Part shown: piece after piece, positions 18,811 through 27,125 of the stretch | Position numbering within the stretch: position 1 is the first letter of the stretch | Layout of the letters: each line of letters begins with the position of its first letter | From: a virus | Direction: 5' to 3' (one strand) | Length of the DNA stretch: 27,385 nt | IMG/VR virus record: IMGVR_UViG_3300009438_000019 | Span: 1-27,385 of that record | Made by a program: the position numbers and the translations under genes | The notes under the pieces: generated by a model | Databases searched by the model: none | Told to the model about the DNA's origin: nothing | The model's input: only the letters and a program-made list of their open reading frames with translations

Positions 18811-18818
18811 TATTTATA
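18811..18818 (-). promoter_or_regulatory. T4-type late promoter of gp8, TATAAATA
   Basis: The minus strand reads TATAAATA, then CAAG, then the gp8 ATG. The octamer contains the TAA stop codon of the upstream gp7-position gene (18814-18816). It is an exact match to the T4 late consensus recognised by the phage sigma-like factor gp55. If transcription starts the usual few bases downstream, the gp8 mRNA would have almost no leader. Confidence 0.65.
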
Positions 18819-20895
18819 TTTGTTGAATTGTTATTGAATCGTCCACAAAATCTTCATAGAAGTATACATTATCTGGAGTTGTTGGTGTGGGGCCTTCTAC
18901 ATAATCAATGTCTAACACACAAATCTTATTTGTAGCGTATACTAACTCAGGATCTATATCAAGCTCAGTTGGTAATAAATAAGCGCCTCCGTAGTCAACT
19001 TTTAATTCAGTTGAGAAATCAGAAGAAATAATTGTTTTCTTAATATTATTGAAAACCTTTTCCCCAGCTGGATGTAATAAATCTTTATAAAACGATAGAT
19101 ATTCACTAAACCCTACGTCAACTTGTAGTTCATAAGAAAACTTTTGATAGAAATCAGAATCTTGTAATACTGTACTTGATGATAATCGGCCGGATTCATT
19201 AATATATTTGCCAGAAGTATCAATAAGAGAATTAAACTTTAGAGTAAGTTCTGCGCCGTCACCGTTTTCTGACTTAATTTTTAAATTTGCTCGATTAATA
19301 CCAATACTTGAGTCAATAATAGATTCTGTTGTACTGACTGCAGCGTCATTAGCACCTTCTACTTCAATGAAATCTTCGTAGAAGTAATTTTCAAATGTGG
19401 GTGATGTTTGGTGCGCAAGGTATCCAGTATAGTCTTCAAATGTAAAGTCATAGGTTGAATACAATGATATTCCATCAGGTTGTGTGTATAATGAGTTGTA
19501 AGGATAGAGTGGCTCATGAAAATCAGCGGAGGTGGAAACTGTTGGAGCTGGCGAGACGCCCTGTCTTACTATCCATGAATCGGGTGTAGGTAGTGCATCA
19601 CCATAACCATATCCATCATAAAGAATCACAGCAGATTGATTATTTGCTTTATCAAATGAAATTTTCCAGATATATTGTTGGCCACTAGGAAGATAACCAG
19701 AAAAGTCAGCCCATAGATAAGTTGGTGCACCACCATTGGTACCTGGCTTTGTATATGATGGTCCACCTGAACTCGTGGTACCTGTTTTAACATACGTTCC
19801 ATTCACATCTTCTGTCCCAGCGCCATAGACTACTATTTCGTCAGAAACTGGGTGTAATATATAATGTGGCGGTTGTTTATTAACAGCAAATACAGTTGCG
19901 GTATGACCTGTTTTAATAAACTCTTCTGCAAAAAATATATCATCATTAATGATATTATCTATTACTACTATTTCGCCATTTTTTCTTTCTACTAATTTGA
20001 AATCACTTAGAAAGATATCTAACTCTTCATTATTAATTGTAGTTCCAGCGCCATAATCTAAAATATTAATTCCTGTTATTTCACCATTAATATTAACTGA
20101 ACTTACAACAGCCTGGAAAGATATATCACTATAACCTTCTAAAAATATTTGATCTCCTACTTGATAATTTGCACCACCCCGAACAATATTTAACTCAGAT
20201 AACGTTTTGTATACTTGTCCGTATGTTTTATCATTTGAATCCTTTACTTCATATCCATATTCAAATGTTCCTATAACTGAATTCGCTAATAATTCAATAG
20301 AATAAATTGTCTCACCTTCATATACTCTAAAAGATATGCTTGAGCAGAAGCCTGACGCAATTACTCGACCATTAGTATCAACTTGCTTTATTGTTTTACC
20401 TTCGAGCAAAAAAGGATCTTCATTACCATCCTTTGATATAATTCTAATAAATGAATTTTTCTTAAAATCACCGTTTGATGGTATTAACACTTGTGACCAA
20501 GGTTCAAACACGGTAACACTTTTATTAAAGAAAAGCCTAAAGAAAACGTCAACCATTTTCTTATTACCGCGCAGATTATAATAATCAACCAGTCTTTTAA
20601 TTAAAAATTTCCGCGTAACAACATTTGATTCAGGTACACCTTTAGTTACTTGAAACGCAAGTTCTCCAATAAATTCTTGTTCAGTAACTCTATCTAAGTC
20701 TCTATTAGTAGTAATATTTGAAATAAGTGAAGACGAAACATCAATGTAATTTGAATTTTCTGGTAATGATTTAAAAAATTCTTTATCATTTTCTCCAATG
20801 TAATATTCCTTTAAGAATTTTACAAGTTCAATACTACCTGGCTTTAGTTGTTCAGGTAAAAGAGAGTTGATTCGACTCTGTTCAAAGTTATTCAT
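18814..20895 (-). CDS. gp7-position baseplate wedge protein with an inserted beta domain (693 aa)
   Basis: Residues 95-141 (RKFLIKRLVDYYNLRGNKK, then FFRLFFNKSVTVFEPWSQVL and a SNGD turn) and residues 577-611 (LQDSDFYQKFSYELQV ... LLHPAGEKVF) match the conserved ends of a structural protein that marine T4-like phages carry between gp6 and gp8. In T4 that place holds gp7 (1032 aa), the wedge scaffold, so a gp7-like role is inferred from order, not sequence. Residues about 352-456 form a separate module with IVVYGAGTEDVNGTYVKTG, YLWADFSGY, WKISF and WIVRQGVSPAPTV, discussed as an insertion below. The motif YFYEDF appears twice, at 504-509 and 678-683. The ATG overlaps the gp6 stop by one base. 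Confidence 0.75.
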   Translation of the reverse strand: MNNFEQSRINSLLPEQLKPGSIELVKFLKEYYIGENDKEFFKSLPENSNYIDVSSSLISNITTNRDLDRVTEQEFIGELAFQVTKGVPESNVVTRKFLIKRLVDYYNLRGNKKMVDVFFRLFFNKSVTVFEPWSQVLIPSNGDFKKNSFIRIISKDGNEDPFLLEGKTIKQVDTNGRVIASGFCSSISFRVYEGETIYSIELLANSVIGTFEYGYEVKDSNDKTYGQVYKTLSELNIVRGGANYQVGDQIFLEGYSDISFQAVVSSVNINGEITGINILDYGAGTTINNEELDIFLSDFKLVERKNGEIVVIDNIINDDIFFAEEFIKTGHTATVFAVNKQPPHYILHPVSDEIVVYGAGTEDVNGTYVKTGTTSSGGPSYTKPGTNGGAPTYLWADFSGYLPSGQQYIWKISFDKANNQSAVILYDGYGYGDALPTPDSWIVRQGVSPAPTVSTSADFHEPLYPYNSLYTQPDGISLYSTYDFTFEDYTGYLAHQTSPTFENYFYEDFIEVEGANDAAVSTTESIIDSSIGINRANLKIKSENGDGAELTLKFNSLIDTSGKYINESGRLSSSTVLQDSDFYQKFSYELQVDVGFSEYLSFYKDLLHPAGEKVFNNIKKTIISSDFSTELKVDYGGAYLLPTELDIDPELVYATNKICVLDIDYVEGPTPTTPDNVYFYEDFVDDSITIQQI
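19528..19842 (-). other. Inserted 'VNGTY' beta module in the gp7-position protein
   Basis: Residues about 352-456 contain GAGTEDVNGTYVKTG, then GPSYTKPG, YLWADFSGY, YIWKIS, VILYDGYGYG and WIVRQGVSPAPTV. The order 'V-GAG-VNGTY ... Y-W ... W-I ... W-x-x-x-G-x-SPAPTV' is a compact beta module that I recall from diverse phage tail proteins and some cellular proteins. Its local composition, rich in Gly, Pro and Trp, contrasts with the Ile/Asn/Lys-rich flanks. Boundaries are approximate. A glycan-binding role is a guess. Confidence 0.5.
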
Positions 20896-22718
20896 TAATC
20901 AATAATAGATGCTTGTATTGCTTCGTTCTTGTCAGTAATATTAATTGTTGTTTTATCTAAATCAATTGCAATTAATTGTTCTCTCTTACTTAAAATGTCA
21001 TATGAATCTGGGCGAACTCTAACTTCAATAGTTACAGTTGAATCAGTCGGTAACGCGTTAATAATTAGGTTACCTGTTTCTGGAACTAATGTTCCAGCGT
21101 TGTAATCAGAAATTATTTTTTCTCCTGTACTAGATAATCTAAACAATCTTAGTTTTCTAGTTGTAGCACTACCATTAATAGGAATGTCATCAATTTGATA
21201 ATTAACATTATTAATTCTCCATGAAGTTGTGTTAATAAATGACTCAGGTTGATCTATTTCACCAAACAGTTTAAATCCAAAATCTATGTTAGTTGCAAGA
21301 GTTGTGTTAGATTGAATACTAAACTTTTTATAACAATATACTTGTGCTAATGAATTTAAAATTGAAGAATTTGTTTCGTCAACTTGTTTTAAAAATTTAG
21401 AATAGCGAAAAACATTTTCAAACTCTTGGAATGATGCATCAAACACTGAAATATTATTTCTAATTTGTTTTTCTAAATCGGGTTTAAGTAAAGAAGTTTT
21501 ATTTGTGTCAAATGTTACAAATAATTTTAAATATAAAAATGTCAAATCAGCGTCTATGATTTCTGTATCAATTGCTAACATTTTCTTATCGTCCAAATAA
21601 GATTTAATAGTCTCTTTTTGCAAAGGGGTTAATATCTCTTCTCCACTTTTTGGCTTAATTGCAATAAAAACTTTGCCATATTGTGGAGGTGTCTTTTCTT
21701 GGCCGCCAAATACAGAGATATCTTGAATTAAATTACTAAATCTTTCATTAATAATTGCTTTATAGTCATTACTAGTTACTGCTCGATTTTTTGCGGTAAA
21801 TGATAAAGGCGCATTGAATTTAATATTTTCAATACTATCTCTTTCTACACCGCCAGCTGATTTTGATGTTGTGCCAATTTTAGTAGTTGCAATTGGAAAA
21901 CTTGGATCACCCCAAGACGCAAGTGAGAAAGTATGAATACCATTAGCCTCTGGTCCTTTTGTTGAAAGATATTCGCATATTATAACAGATCCTGCAGTAG
22001 GTTTTTTTCCAAATACGTCATTACCAAATTCAATTTGATATCTGCCATCATAGTTTTCAAAAATATAATATATTTCTGATGTGTCTGTTATCGCATCTCC
22101 GACACTAAATAATTTATATGTAGTTGCGTTATCATCACTTATTGTTGCGTTTTCTTTTACTCTTATAACTAGTGTTGTTTTATCAATATTCTGATCTGTT
22201 ATAGTAAACCGCTGATTGGCTAAGTTATTATACACAAATCTATCTGTTTTTTCTACGCCCTCAATTATTTCAATGTTTTCAAACTTAAATTTTCCATCTA
22301 CTGGCTCTTGCGTTGGCGTTTCACTTTTTGTTTTAAACGTAAATGTAACACTATCCACCTTTCCTATAAATGAACTACCTTTTGGAACTGATAGACTTTC
22401 AATTTCTCCGGCATCAAACTCTAAACTAATTTCTGCGGTTGATGCGATTCTACTCTGTGGTGTATAACCAATAAGTTTAGCATGAGAAACTACATTTGAA
22501 CGAATTTGTGCTGTATCAAGAAATGACTCATTTACTGCCATATGTGCATTTACAGCATTATAATGAGTGTTATATACAAGTATATCGAGTATTTGATTTA
22601 AGCCTGATCCTTCAAAATCTAAATCTTTAAAAGGAGAATCTTGTCTCTTAAAGAATGACTTTATATTATCTTTGATTCTATCAAAATCAAGCTCAGTAGT
22701 TTGTAATTGTTTAGCCAT
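20895..22718 (-). CDS. gp6: Baseplate wedge protein gp6
   Basis: Residues 30-90 hold the gp6 signature: DLDFEGSGLNQILDILVYNT, then YNAVNAHMAVNESFLDTAQI, RSNVVSHAKLIGYTPQSR. Around residues 289-325 the segment GGVERDSIENIKFNAP and NRAVTSNDYKAII is the conserved core of the Baseplate_J/gp6 family. Length 607 is close to T4 gp6 (660 aa). In T4, gp6 dimers form the inner ring that ties the six wedges together and holds gp25 and gp53 near the hub. It lies between gp25 and the gp7-position gene, and both junctions are one-base TAATG overlaps, so the three genes are translationally coupled. Nothing essential appears missing. Confidence 0.93.
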   Translation of the reverse strand: MAKQLQTTELDFDRIKDNIKSFFKRQDSPFKDLDFEGSGLNQILDILVYNTHYNAVNAHMAVNESFLDTAQIRSNVVSHAKLIGYTPQSRIASTAEISLEFDAGEIESLSVPKGSSFIGKVDSVTFTFKTKSETPTQEPVDGKFKFENIEIIEGVEKTDRFVYNNLANQRFTITDQNIDKTTLVIRVKENATISDDNATTYKLFSVGDAITDTSEIYYIFENYDGRYQIEFGNDVFGKKPTAGSVIICEYLSTKGPEANGIHTFSLASWGDPSFPIATTKIGTTSKSAGGVERDSIENIKFNAPLSFTAKNRAVTSNDYKAIINERFSNLIQDISVFGGQEKTPPQYGKVFIAIKPKSGEEILTPLQKETIKSYLDDKKMLAIDTEIIDADLTFLYLKLFVTFDTNKTSLLKPDLEKQIRNNISVFDASFQEFENVFRYSKFLKQVDETNSSILNSLAQVYCYKKFSIQSNTTLATNIDFGFKLFGEIDQPESFINTTSWRINNVNYQIDDIPINGSATTRKLRLFRLSSTGEKIISDYNAGTLVPETGNLIINALPTDSTVTIEVRVRPDSYDILSKREQLIAIDLDKTTINITDKNEAIQASIID

Positions 22719-23152
22719 TATCGTAATCTTTCAAGTGCAAATGAGATTTCTTCTCTAATATTTGAAAACTGTACATTAAATGCTATTATAACATTAAACA
22801 TATTTCTGTCTATATCAGCAACCACATTCACTTGTGTATTTGATATTCTACTTTCGTTTCTTTGCAGTGTTTTTATTATTTCTTCTTTTAAGGAAAATGC
22901 TGTTAATGGGGTAACAGGTTCAAATAAATATCGCGTTACATTTCCACCAATGCCCATTTGAAATGGTCTTTCCCCTTGATTTGTTAATATAATATTTCTA
23001 ACGGACTGTTTAATAGCATCTAAATCTTTTAATGGAACAATATCATTCTTAACTGGATGTTTTTTAAACGATAAGGGTATATCAGTATAGACATTTTTTG
23101 TAGCGATGTTAGACGCTTTTGTTTCATTATAATCTGATAGCCCTATTCCCAT
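22718..23152 (-). CDS. gp25: Baseplate wedge protein gp25
   Basis: This 144-residue protein matches the GPW/gp25 family in length (T4 gp25 is 132 aa) and motifs: YTDIPLSFKKHP near the N-terminus, DLDAIKQSVRNIILTNQGER at 43-62, PFQMGIGGNVTRYLFEPVTP at 63-82, and a C-terminal half that alternates strands and a helix (VVADIDRNMFNVIIAFNVQF). gp25 is the conserved wedge component that contacts the sheath and gp6/gp53 and is shared with R-type pyocins and type VI secretion (TssE). The usual Glu-Pro-Arg core appears as FEPVT, with Val in place of Arg. It is preceded by an exact TATAAATA and overlaps gp6 by one base. Confidence 0.93.
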   Translation of the reverse strand: MGIGLSDYNETKASNIATKNVYTDIPLSFKKHPVKNDIVPLKDLDAIKQSVRNIILTNQGERPFQMGIGGNVTRYLFEPVTPLTAFSLKEEIIKTLQRNESRISNTQVNVVADIDRNMFNVIIAFNVQFSNIREEISFALERLR

Positions 23153-23158
23153 ACGTTC

Positions 23159-23166
23159 TATTTATA
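23159..23166 (-). promoter_or_regulatory. T4-type late promoter of gp25, TATAAATA
   Basis: The whole gp5-gp25 gap is 14 bases. On the minus strand it starts with TATAAATA immediately after the gp5 TAG stop, followed by GAACGT and the gp25 ATG. The exact late consensus in such a short gap is unlikely to be chance. No Shine-Dalgarno fits in the remaining six bases. Confidence 0.7.
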
Positions 23167-24165
23167 CTAATTAAGGAAGATATTTGGAGCAGTAGTTGTT
23201 TGATTGCCGCCATATTTCTCTGTACATGTTCCAGTTTTAGTTTCTTGATAAAGATATTTGGTAATCACTTCTTTTTGATGTTCACCGATCTCAATATCTT
23301 CGTAACCTCCAACTCTTTTTATTATATTACCATTAACTTGAATATTCCAATCACCTTTAATGTATGTGGAGCAGTTGGCATCAACTGTGAGATTACAATT
23401 ACCAATCACATTTACATTCTGGTTCTTAACAACAACTTGAAAATCATTTCCAACAATAACACTTGTCTCATCTCCAGTTGGAGTGATCTCTCTATACGTA
23501 CCAGTTCTATGAATGGTTGAGATTCTTTCTTGACCTGGTGTCACATCGAATTCAACAATGTGTGAATCTTCTAAAGTATCTGTCGCTTTCTCATAAGCAA
23601 TGACATGATTCTTAGGATATTGTGGTTTAATAACTGAATCAATATCTGGGAATACCCAATTGTTTTCATGAGCAGCATTTGCTGTAGGAACAACATCATG
23701 TGTCTCTCTTAACTCTTTCTTCTTCGTATAAGAGAATGCTTTCTTATAGGCTTCATCAATACTCTTAGCAGCTAGTGGAGTCTCAGCAATATCAAGTTTT
23801 GTGTTCACTGGATATCTTTCATCTGGATCAGTAAACCCTACGTTATAATCTACTGCTGAAGATATCGATGGTATACTGCCAAGAATAATGGGATCTTGTG
23901 CATTAGGTCCATCACGAAAGAACCCTACAACCCAAGAGCCATGAAGCAGGCCTGTTGCCGATTGACCAAGTTCAGTCATTGAAGCTGACGTAACTGGAAG
24001 CATTGGTGTCGCCCAAGGTAATTCTTCTGTCGGAATCTCTATCTTATCACTATTGTGATAACCATAACATCTTACGCGTACTCTGCCCATTTCTTTTGGA
24101 TCATGAATGTCTTCAATGACACCTGTAAACCAAGCAAATGTTTGTCCTATAAAATTTTCAATCAT
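23167..24165 (-). CDS. gp5: gp5-like baseplate hub/spike protein without lysozyme domain
   Basis: The first 100 residues form the gp5 OB-fold: FAWFTGVIEDIHDPKEMGRV at about 10-29, VRCYGYH, LPWATPMLPV, then GSWVVGFFRDGPNAQDPIIL. The C-terminal third is a VgrG/gp5C-like beta-prism start with FQVVVKNQNVNVIGNCNLTV, DANCSTYIKGDWNIQVNG. Unlike T4 gp5 (575 aa), there is no lysozyme domain between them, and the spike repeats are few, so at 332 residues the protein is much shorter. Lysozyme-less gp5 is known in marine T4-like phages. The ATG overlaps the gp27-like stop by four bases (ATGA), consistent with the paired gp27-gp5 hub complex. It contains several Cys near the tip, which may bind metal; that is inference. 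Confidence 0.85.
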   Translation of the reverse strand: MIENFIGQTFAWFTGVIEDIHDPKEMGRVRVRCYGYHNSDKIEIPTEELPWATPMLPVTSASMTELGQSATGLLHGSWVVGFFRDGPNAQDPIILGSIPSISSAVDYNVGFTDPDERYPVNTKLDIAETPLAAKSIDEAYKKAFSYTKKKELRETHDVVPTANAAHENNWVFPDIDSVIKPQYPKNHVIAYEKATDTLEDSHIVEFDVTPGQERISTIHRTGTYREITPTGDETSVIVGNDFQVVVKNQNVNVIGNCNLTVDANCSTYIKGDWNIQVNGNIIKRVGGYEDIEIGEHQKEVITKYLYQETKTGTCTEKYGGNQTTTAPNIFLN

Positions 24166-25487
24166 ATATTAATATTTAAAGATTCTTTTTTGACGCGGAC
24201 ATTCGTATAATATTCGCCGTCTTCTAATCGATGCACCGCTGATATAATTATATATCTGCCACTTAAACTTTGATCATATATATCACTTGAATCATCATTA
24301 TAAAGAGTAGTTGCTCGTGCTTGTGGATCTATCACCTTTGGAAATTTAAGTTCTATAACACTACCTGCATTTAAATAACTATCTCCAAAAAGTTCTATAT
24401 TGTGTGTAGTAAATTCTAGATTTTCATTAAACGCGTTTAAGATATGCCCACTGTCTTTTCTCAAATTATTATGATTATGTGTATCACCCTCATATGAAAA
24501 CTCATTAGTTGAAATATACTCACAGTGCGCTTGATACGTAGTCGAATAATCTATATCTGATGTTTTAGATAATGATGTTTTATTATTAAGTGTATTTGAA
24601 ACATCAAAGTTATTATAAGTAAAATCTATCTTTGTATATGTTTTATTGCCGTAATCTAGATAATTATTTTCAGAGGCATATGCACCCCGCAGTGAATTAA
24701 ATGTCTTTCCAAATTTTAATTCTGATTGTGTATTAATCATTCTTGTTGAGCGCTCAATATAATCATCCCTTGACATTGGCTTACTAGTGTATTCTTTGCC
24801 ATCAAAGTATGTGCCATATAGTTCAGCTGTAACTAAATCTGATAGTGCTGCAATTACAACTTCTCCATTTAATTTCTGAAATACGAAGAATGGTGAACTA
24901 ACATCATTATATGTATTTTTTCTAAAATATTCTACAGCTTGTAAAGGATGCTGCCATTTAAGAATTCCGCGGGACCGTGAGATAGATGTACTTAATTCTG
25001 TTATTTTAGCGACGCTTAAATCGCTTTGTAATATTTTTTTAATCTCATCGGAAGTATTGTTATTATATGCCCGTGATATTTTAAAAGTTTTATCATACAC
25101 TGAAAAAGAGGAAGCTGCAGCTATACTGAATGATTGAACATTCTCGCTATTTTCTCTTTTGTATCGTGGAAATTCTGTAACTAATAAATCAAGTATTATT
25201 TCTTCATCATTATTAAGTTCATGTTGACTACGTGATATTACAATTTCAATTTTCTCTTGACCGATCAATTGAAGATCTTCAATTAAATTATTACTATCAA
25301 TTATTCCTAAATTTACAATAATGCTAGTGCTATAAATGCTTTCAGTAATAGAAAAGTTATCTATAATAGGTCGTAACTCATAAATCAATCCTAAATGATT
25401 TGTAAGTTTTACTGACTTTAGATTTATACTTGACGGTATAAATGCTGTTTCTCCCGCGGGTGCGAAGTTTTTTGGGATATTATTCAT
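24162..25487 (-). CDS. gp27-like baseplate hub protein
   Basis: The N-terminal 110 residues read as a hub domain: LKSVKLTNHLGLIYELRPII, FSITESIYSTSIIVNLGIID, SNNLIEDLQLIGQEKIEIVI, then FPRYKRENSE. The pattern of a beta-strand pair, 'ITESIYS', 'D-NLIE-L-L-GQE-I' is seen in gp27-like/VgrG N-terminal hub proteins of T4-like phages. Length 441 compares with 391 for T4 gp27. The immediate coupling to a gp5-like gene supports this, since gp27 and gp5 form a heterohexamer at the tail tip. Pairwise similarity to T4 gp27 itself is not obvious by eye, so the call rests on motif style and gene order. It starts eight bases inside the end of gp53. Confidence 0.75.
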   Translation of the reverse strand: MNNIPKNFAPAGETAFIPSSINLKSVKLTNHLGLIYELRPIIDNFSITESIYSTSIIVNLGIIDSNNLIEDLQLIGQEKIEIVISRSQHELNNDEEIILDLLVTEFPRYKRENSENVQSFSIAAASSFSVYDKTFKISRAYNNNTSDEIKKILQSDLSVAKITELSTSISRSRGILKWQHPLQAVEYFRKNTYNDVSSPFFVFQKLNGEVVIAALSDLVTAELYGTYFDGKEYTSKPMSRDDYIERSTRMINTQSELKFGKTFNSLRGAYASENNYLDYGNKTYTKIDFTYNNFDVSNTLNNKTSLSKTSDIDYSTTYQAHCEYISTNEFSYEGDTHNHNNLRKDSGHILNAFNENLEFTTHNIELFGDSYLNAGSVIELKFPKVIDPQARATTLYNDDSSDIYDQSLSGRYIIISAVHRLEDGEYYTNVRVKKESLNINI

Positions 25488-26220
25488 TGATTAATTCTTT
25501 ATATGTATCAATAAATGTACTAAGTAAGCCTGGTCTAATAATCTTAATAAGAGAGCGCTGCTCATCTTCATCTTCTAAATGTCTTTTATAAGAAACAAAA
25601 TCTGTTGTAAGCATAATGTCTCCAGTAGCAGAATCAAAAATATTATAAGTCATTGGTGCATTTGCTGCGCTCGCCCATCCATCGATCGCCGTCAATACTA
25701 ATGGAGAACCTTCATGACCTGTAATTTTAAAGGCCTCATTTTCAACATTGTCTAAAATGGAATACGAGCCTTTAAGCCAAATTTGCTGTCGGGTTTCATC
25801 AATTTTATAAATTTCAATTCCTTCGTTATTGCCAATTGTAATAGTTTGACTTAAAGGTGTTGGAAGGCTACAAATAATTTGAAGTGTTGCGGCATCGACA
25901 GCTAATACAGAATACGGATCATAATTATCTTCAATGAATTCATTTAGTATAATTTGTCCTTTAGGCCATGCAGTATAACCTTCTTTTAAAAAATCGTTTA
26001 CTATAAAAAATGTCCAATAAAAACTTGAGTTATCATACAAACGAAATGCCATTTGATCAGGTCTTTCACCATCTTCTATTCTTTCAAACTTATAATTTAA
26101 AAAGCCGTCAATTACGTTTTCATTTACATCTACATGACGGTATATATTAATAATATCTGATAAGACATTATCATTTTTTAAATCGTATTGTATTTTTGGA
26201 AATTGTGAAAAAAATCTCAT
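25480..26220 (-). CDS. gp53: Baseplate wedge protein gp53
   Basis: Residues 1-90 contain the gp53 signature: MRFFSQFPKIQYDL, a segment with YKFERIEDGERPDQMAFRLY at about 44-63, then YWTFFIVNDFL and AWPKGQIILNEFI. This LysM-like region is conserved in T4-like gp53, which clamps gp6 and gp25 at the inner baseplate. At 246 residues it is a little longer than T4 gp53 (196), with the extra part after residue 105 forming a beta-rich domain (LQIICSLP, IEIYKIDETRQQIWLKGSYS). The gene follows gp48 after a 15-base gap lacking an exact late octamer, and its end overlaps the hub gene. The start at 26220 is supported by the conserved MRFF beginning. Confidence 0.88.
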   Translation of the reverse strand: MRFFSQFPKIQYDLKNDNVLSDIINIYRHVDVNENVIDGFLNYKFERIEDGERPDQMAFRLYDNSSFYWTFFIVNDFLKEGYTAWPKGQIILNEFIEDNYDPYSVLAVDAATLQIICSLPTPLSQTITIGNNEGIEIYKIDETRQQIWLKGSYSILDNVENEAFKITGHEGSPLVLTAIDGWASAANAPMTYNIFDSATGDIMLTTDFVSYKRHLEDEDEQRSLIKIIRPGLLSTFIDTYKELINE

Positions 26221-26235
26221 ATCTATAAAGTTTAA

Positions 26236-27120
26236 TTAAAATGAACCGAAGCCTCTTACACCACCTGAATTTGTGTTATTCGTTGAACTGGAAACCTTTT
26301 GTGGAGGTATTTGTTTATTATTATCACTAGACTCGTTGAAAGTTCCTTCTTGATCTAATTCGTTTTCCATATTATCAATATCATTTCTGGTCAGTGCACG
26401 TGTTTCTTGATATGTAAGTGATAAGTCAATTACAACTGGAGCACCACCCTTAAAAAATGCATTTGAATTTGGGTTATAGTTTGTTGTAACTGTTGTTAAA
26501 TAACAATCATATATCTTTGGCATAAATCTATTTTCTTGAAAAGCACCATTTATATTCTTTAAAAATTTAACTTGCCAAATTGGTGGATATGTGAGGATAA
26601 TACTTGCAGGGTTTTCTTTGTCGCTATTACCAGTCGAAGCGTATGATAATCCCTTAAAGCGTCGAATAATTTGTTTAACTGTCTCTGCTTCAGCTTCAGA
26701 CTCTGGTATAAATTTATATGTAAATGAAAAAGAACGAACCGCATTTCCACTAAATGTTGTATTTGTGTTTGGGTTAGTAATAGTGCCTGCAGCTTTCTCA
26801 ACTTGTTCACCTGTCATACCTCCAAGTCCACCAGCCTTTTTTTTAATTTTTAATCCTGCAGCTTTAAAGGCTTGTCTAATACCTCCACCGAAAAGACCGC
26901 CGGTATTTGCACCCATTATGCCAAAATCAATTGTGTTGTATGTCGCTTGATCATTAACGCTTAAACCAGTTGGTGAAGGCAGATAAATAGAATAGCCAAG
27001 ATCTTTTTCTTTTTTAAGCTCCGCACGAAACACTGCAATTGAATTCTTTGCAGCGACTTTGTCTGATCCCAATGTCGACGGAAACATTAAATCTGCTCTG
27101 TAATCTTCTGTTTTACTCAT
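26236..27120 (-). CDS. gp48: Baseplate tail-tube cap protein gp48
   Basis: The N-terminus (YRADLMFPSTLGSD, then SIYLPSPTGLSVND) and the central block NPNTNTTFSGNAVRSFSFTY, KFIPESEAEAETVKQIIRRF (about residues 115-155) match the gp48 family of T4-like phages. The C-terminal block around VVIDLSLTYQETRALTRNDI is also characteristic, with a Gly-rich end VRGFGSF. In T4, gp48 sits on the completed hub and, with gp54, starts tube and sheath assembly. Length 294 is near T4 gp48 (364). A hydrophobic Gly-rich stretch at about 68-100 (MGANTGGLFGGGIRQAF and onward) resembles the insert of marine homologues. No gp54 gene is visible here. An exact TATAAATA ends five bases before the start codon. Confidence 0.85.
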   Translation of the reverse strand: MSKTEDYRADLMFPSTLGSDKVAAKNSIAVFRAELKKEKDLGYSIYLPSPTGLSVNDQATYNTIDFGIMGANTGGLFGGGIRQAFKAAGLKIKKKAGGLGGMTGEQVEKAAGTITNPNTNTTFSGNAVRSFSFTYKFIPESEAEAETVKQIIRRFKGLSYASTGNSDKENPASIILTYPPIWQVKFLKNINGAFQENRFMPKIYDCYLTTVTTNYNPNSNAFFKGGAPVVIDLSLTYQETRALTRNDIDNMENELDQEGTFNESSDNNKQIPPQKVSSSTNNTNSGGVRGFGSF

Positions 27121-27125
27121 ATATA

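Noticed and set aside
18814-20895. Naming the 693-residue protein gp7 outright
   Set aside because: It is shorter than T4 gp7 and I see no direct sequence match; only gene order supports the equivalence.
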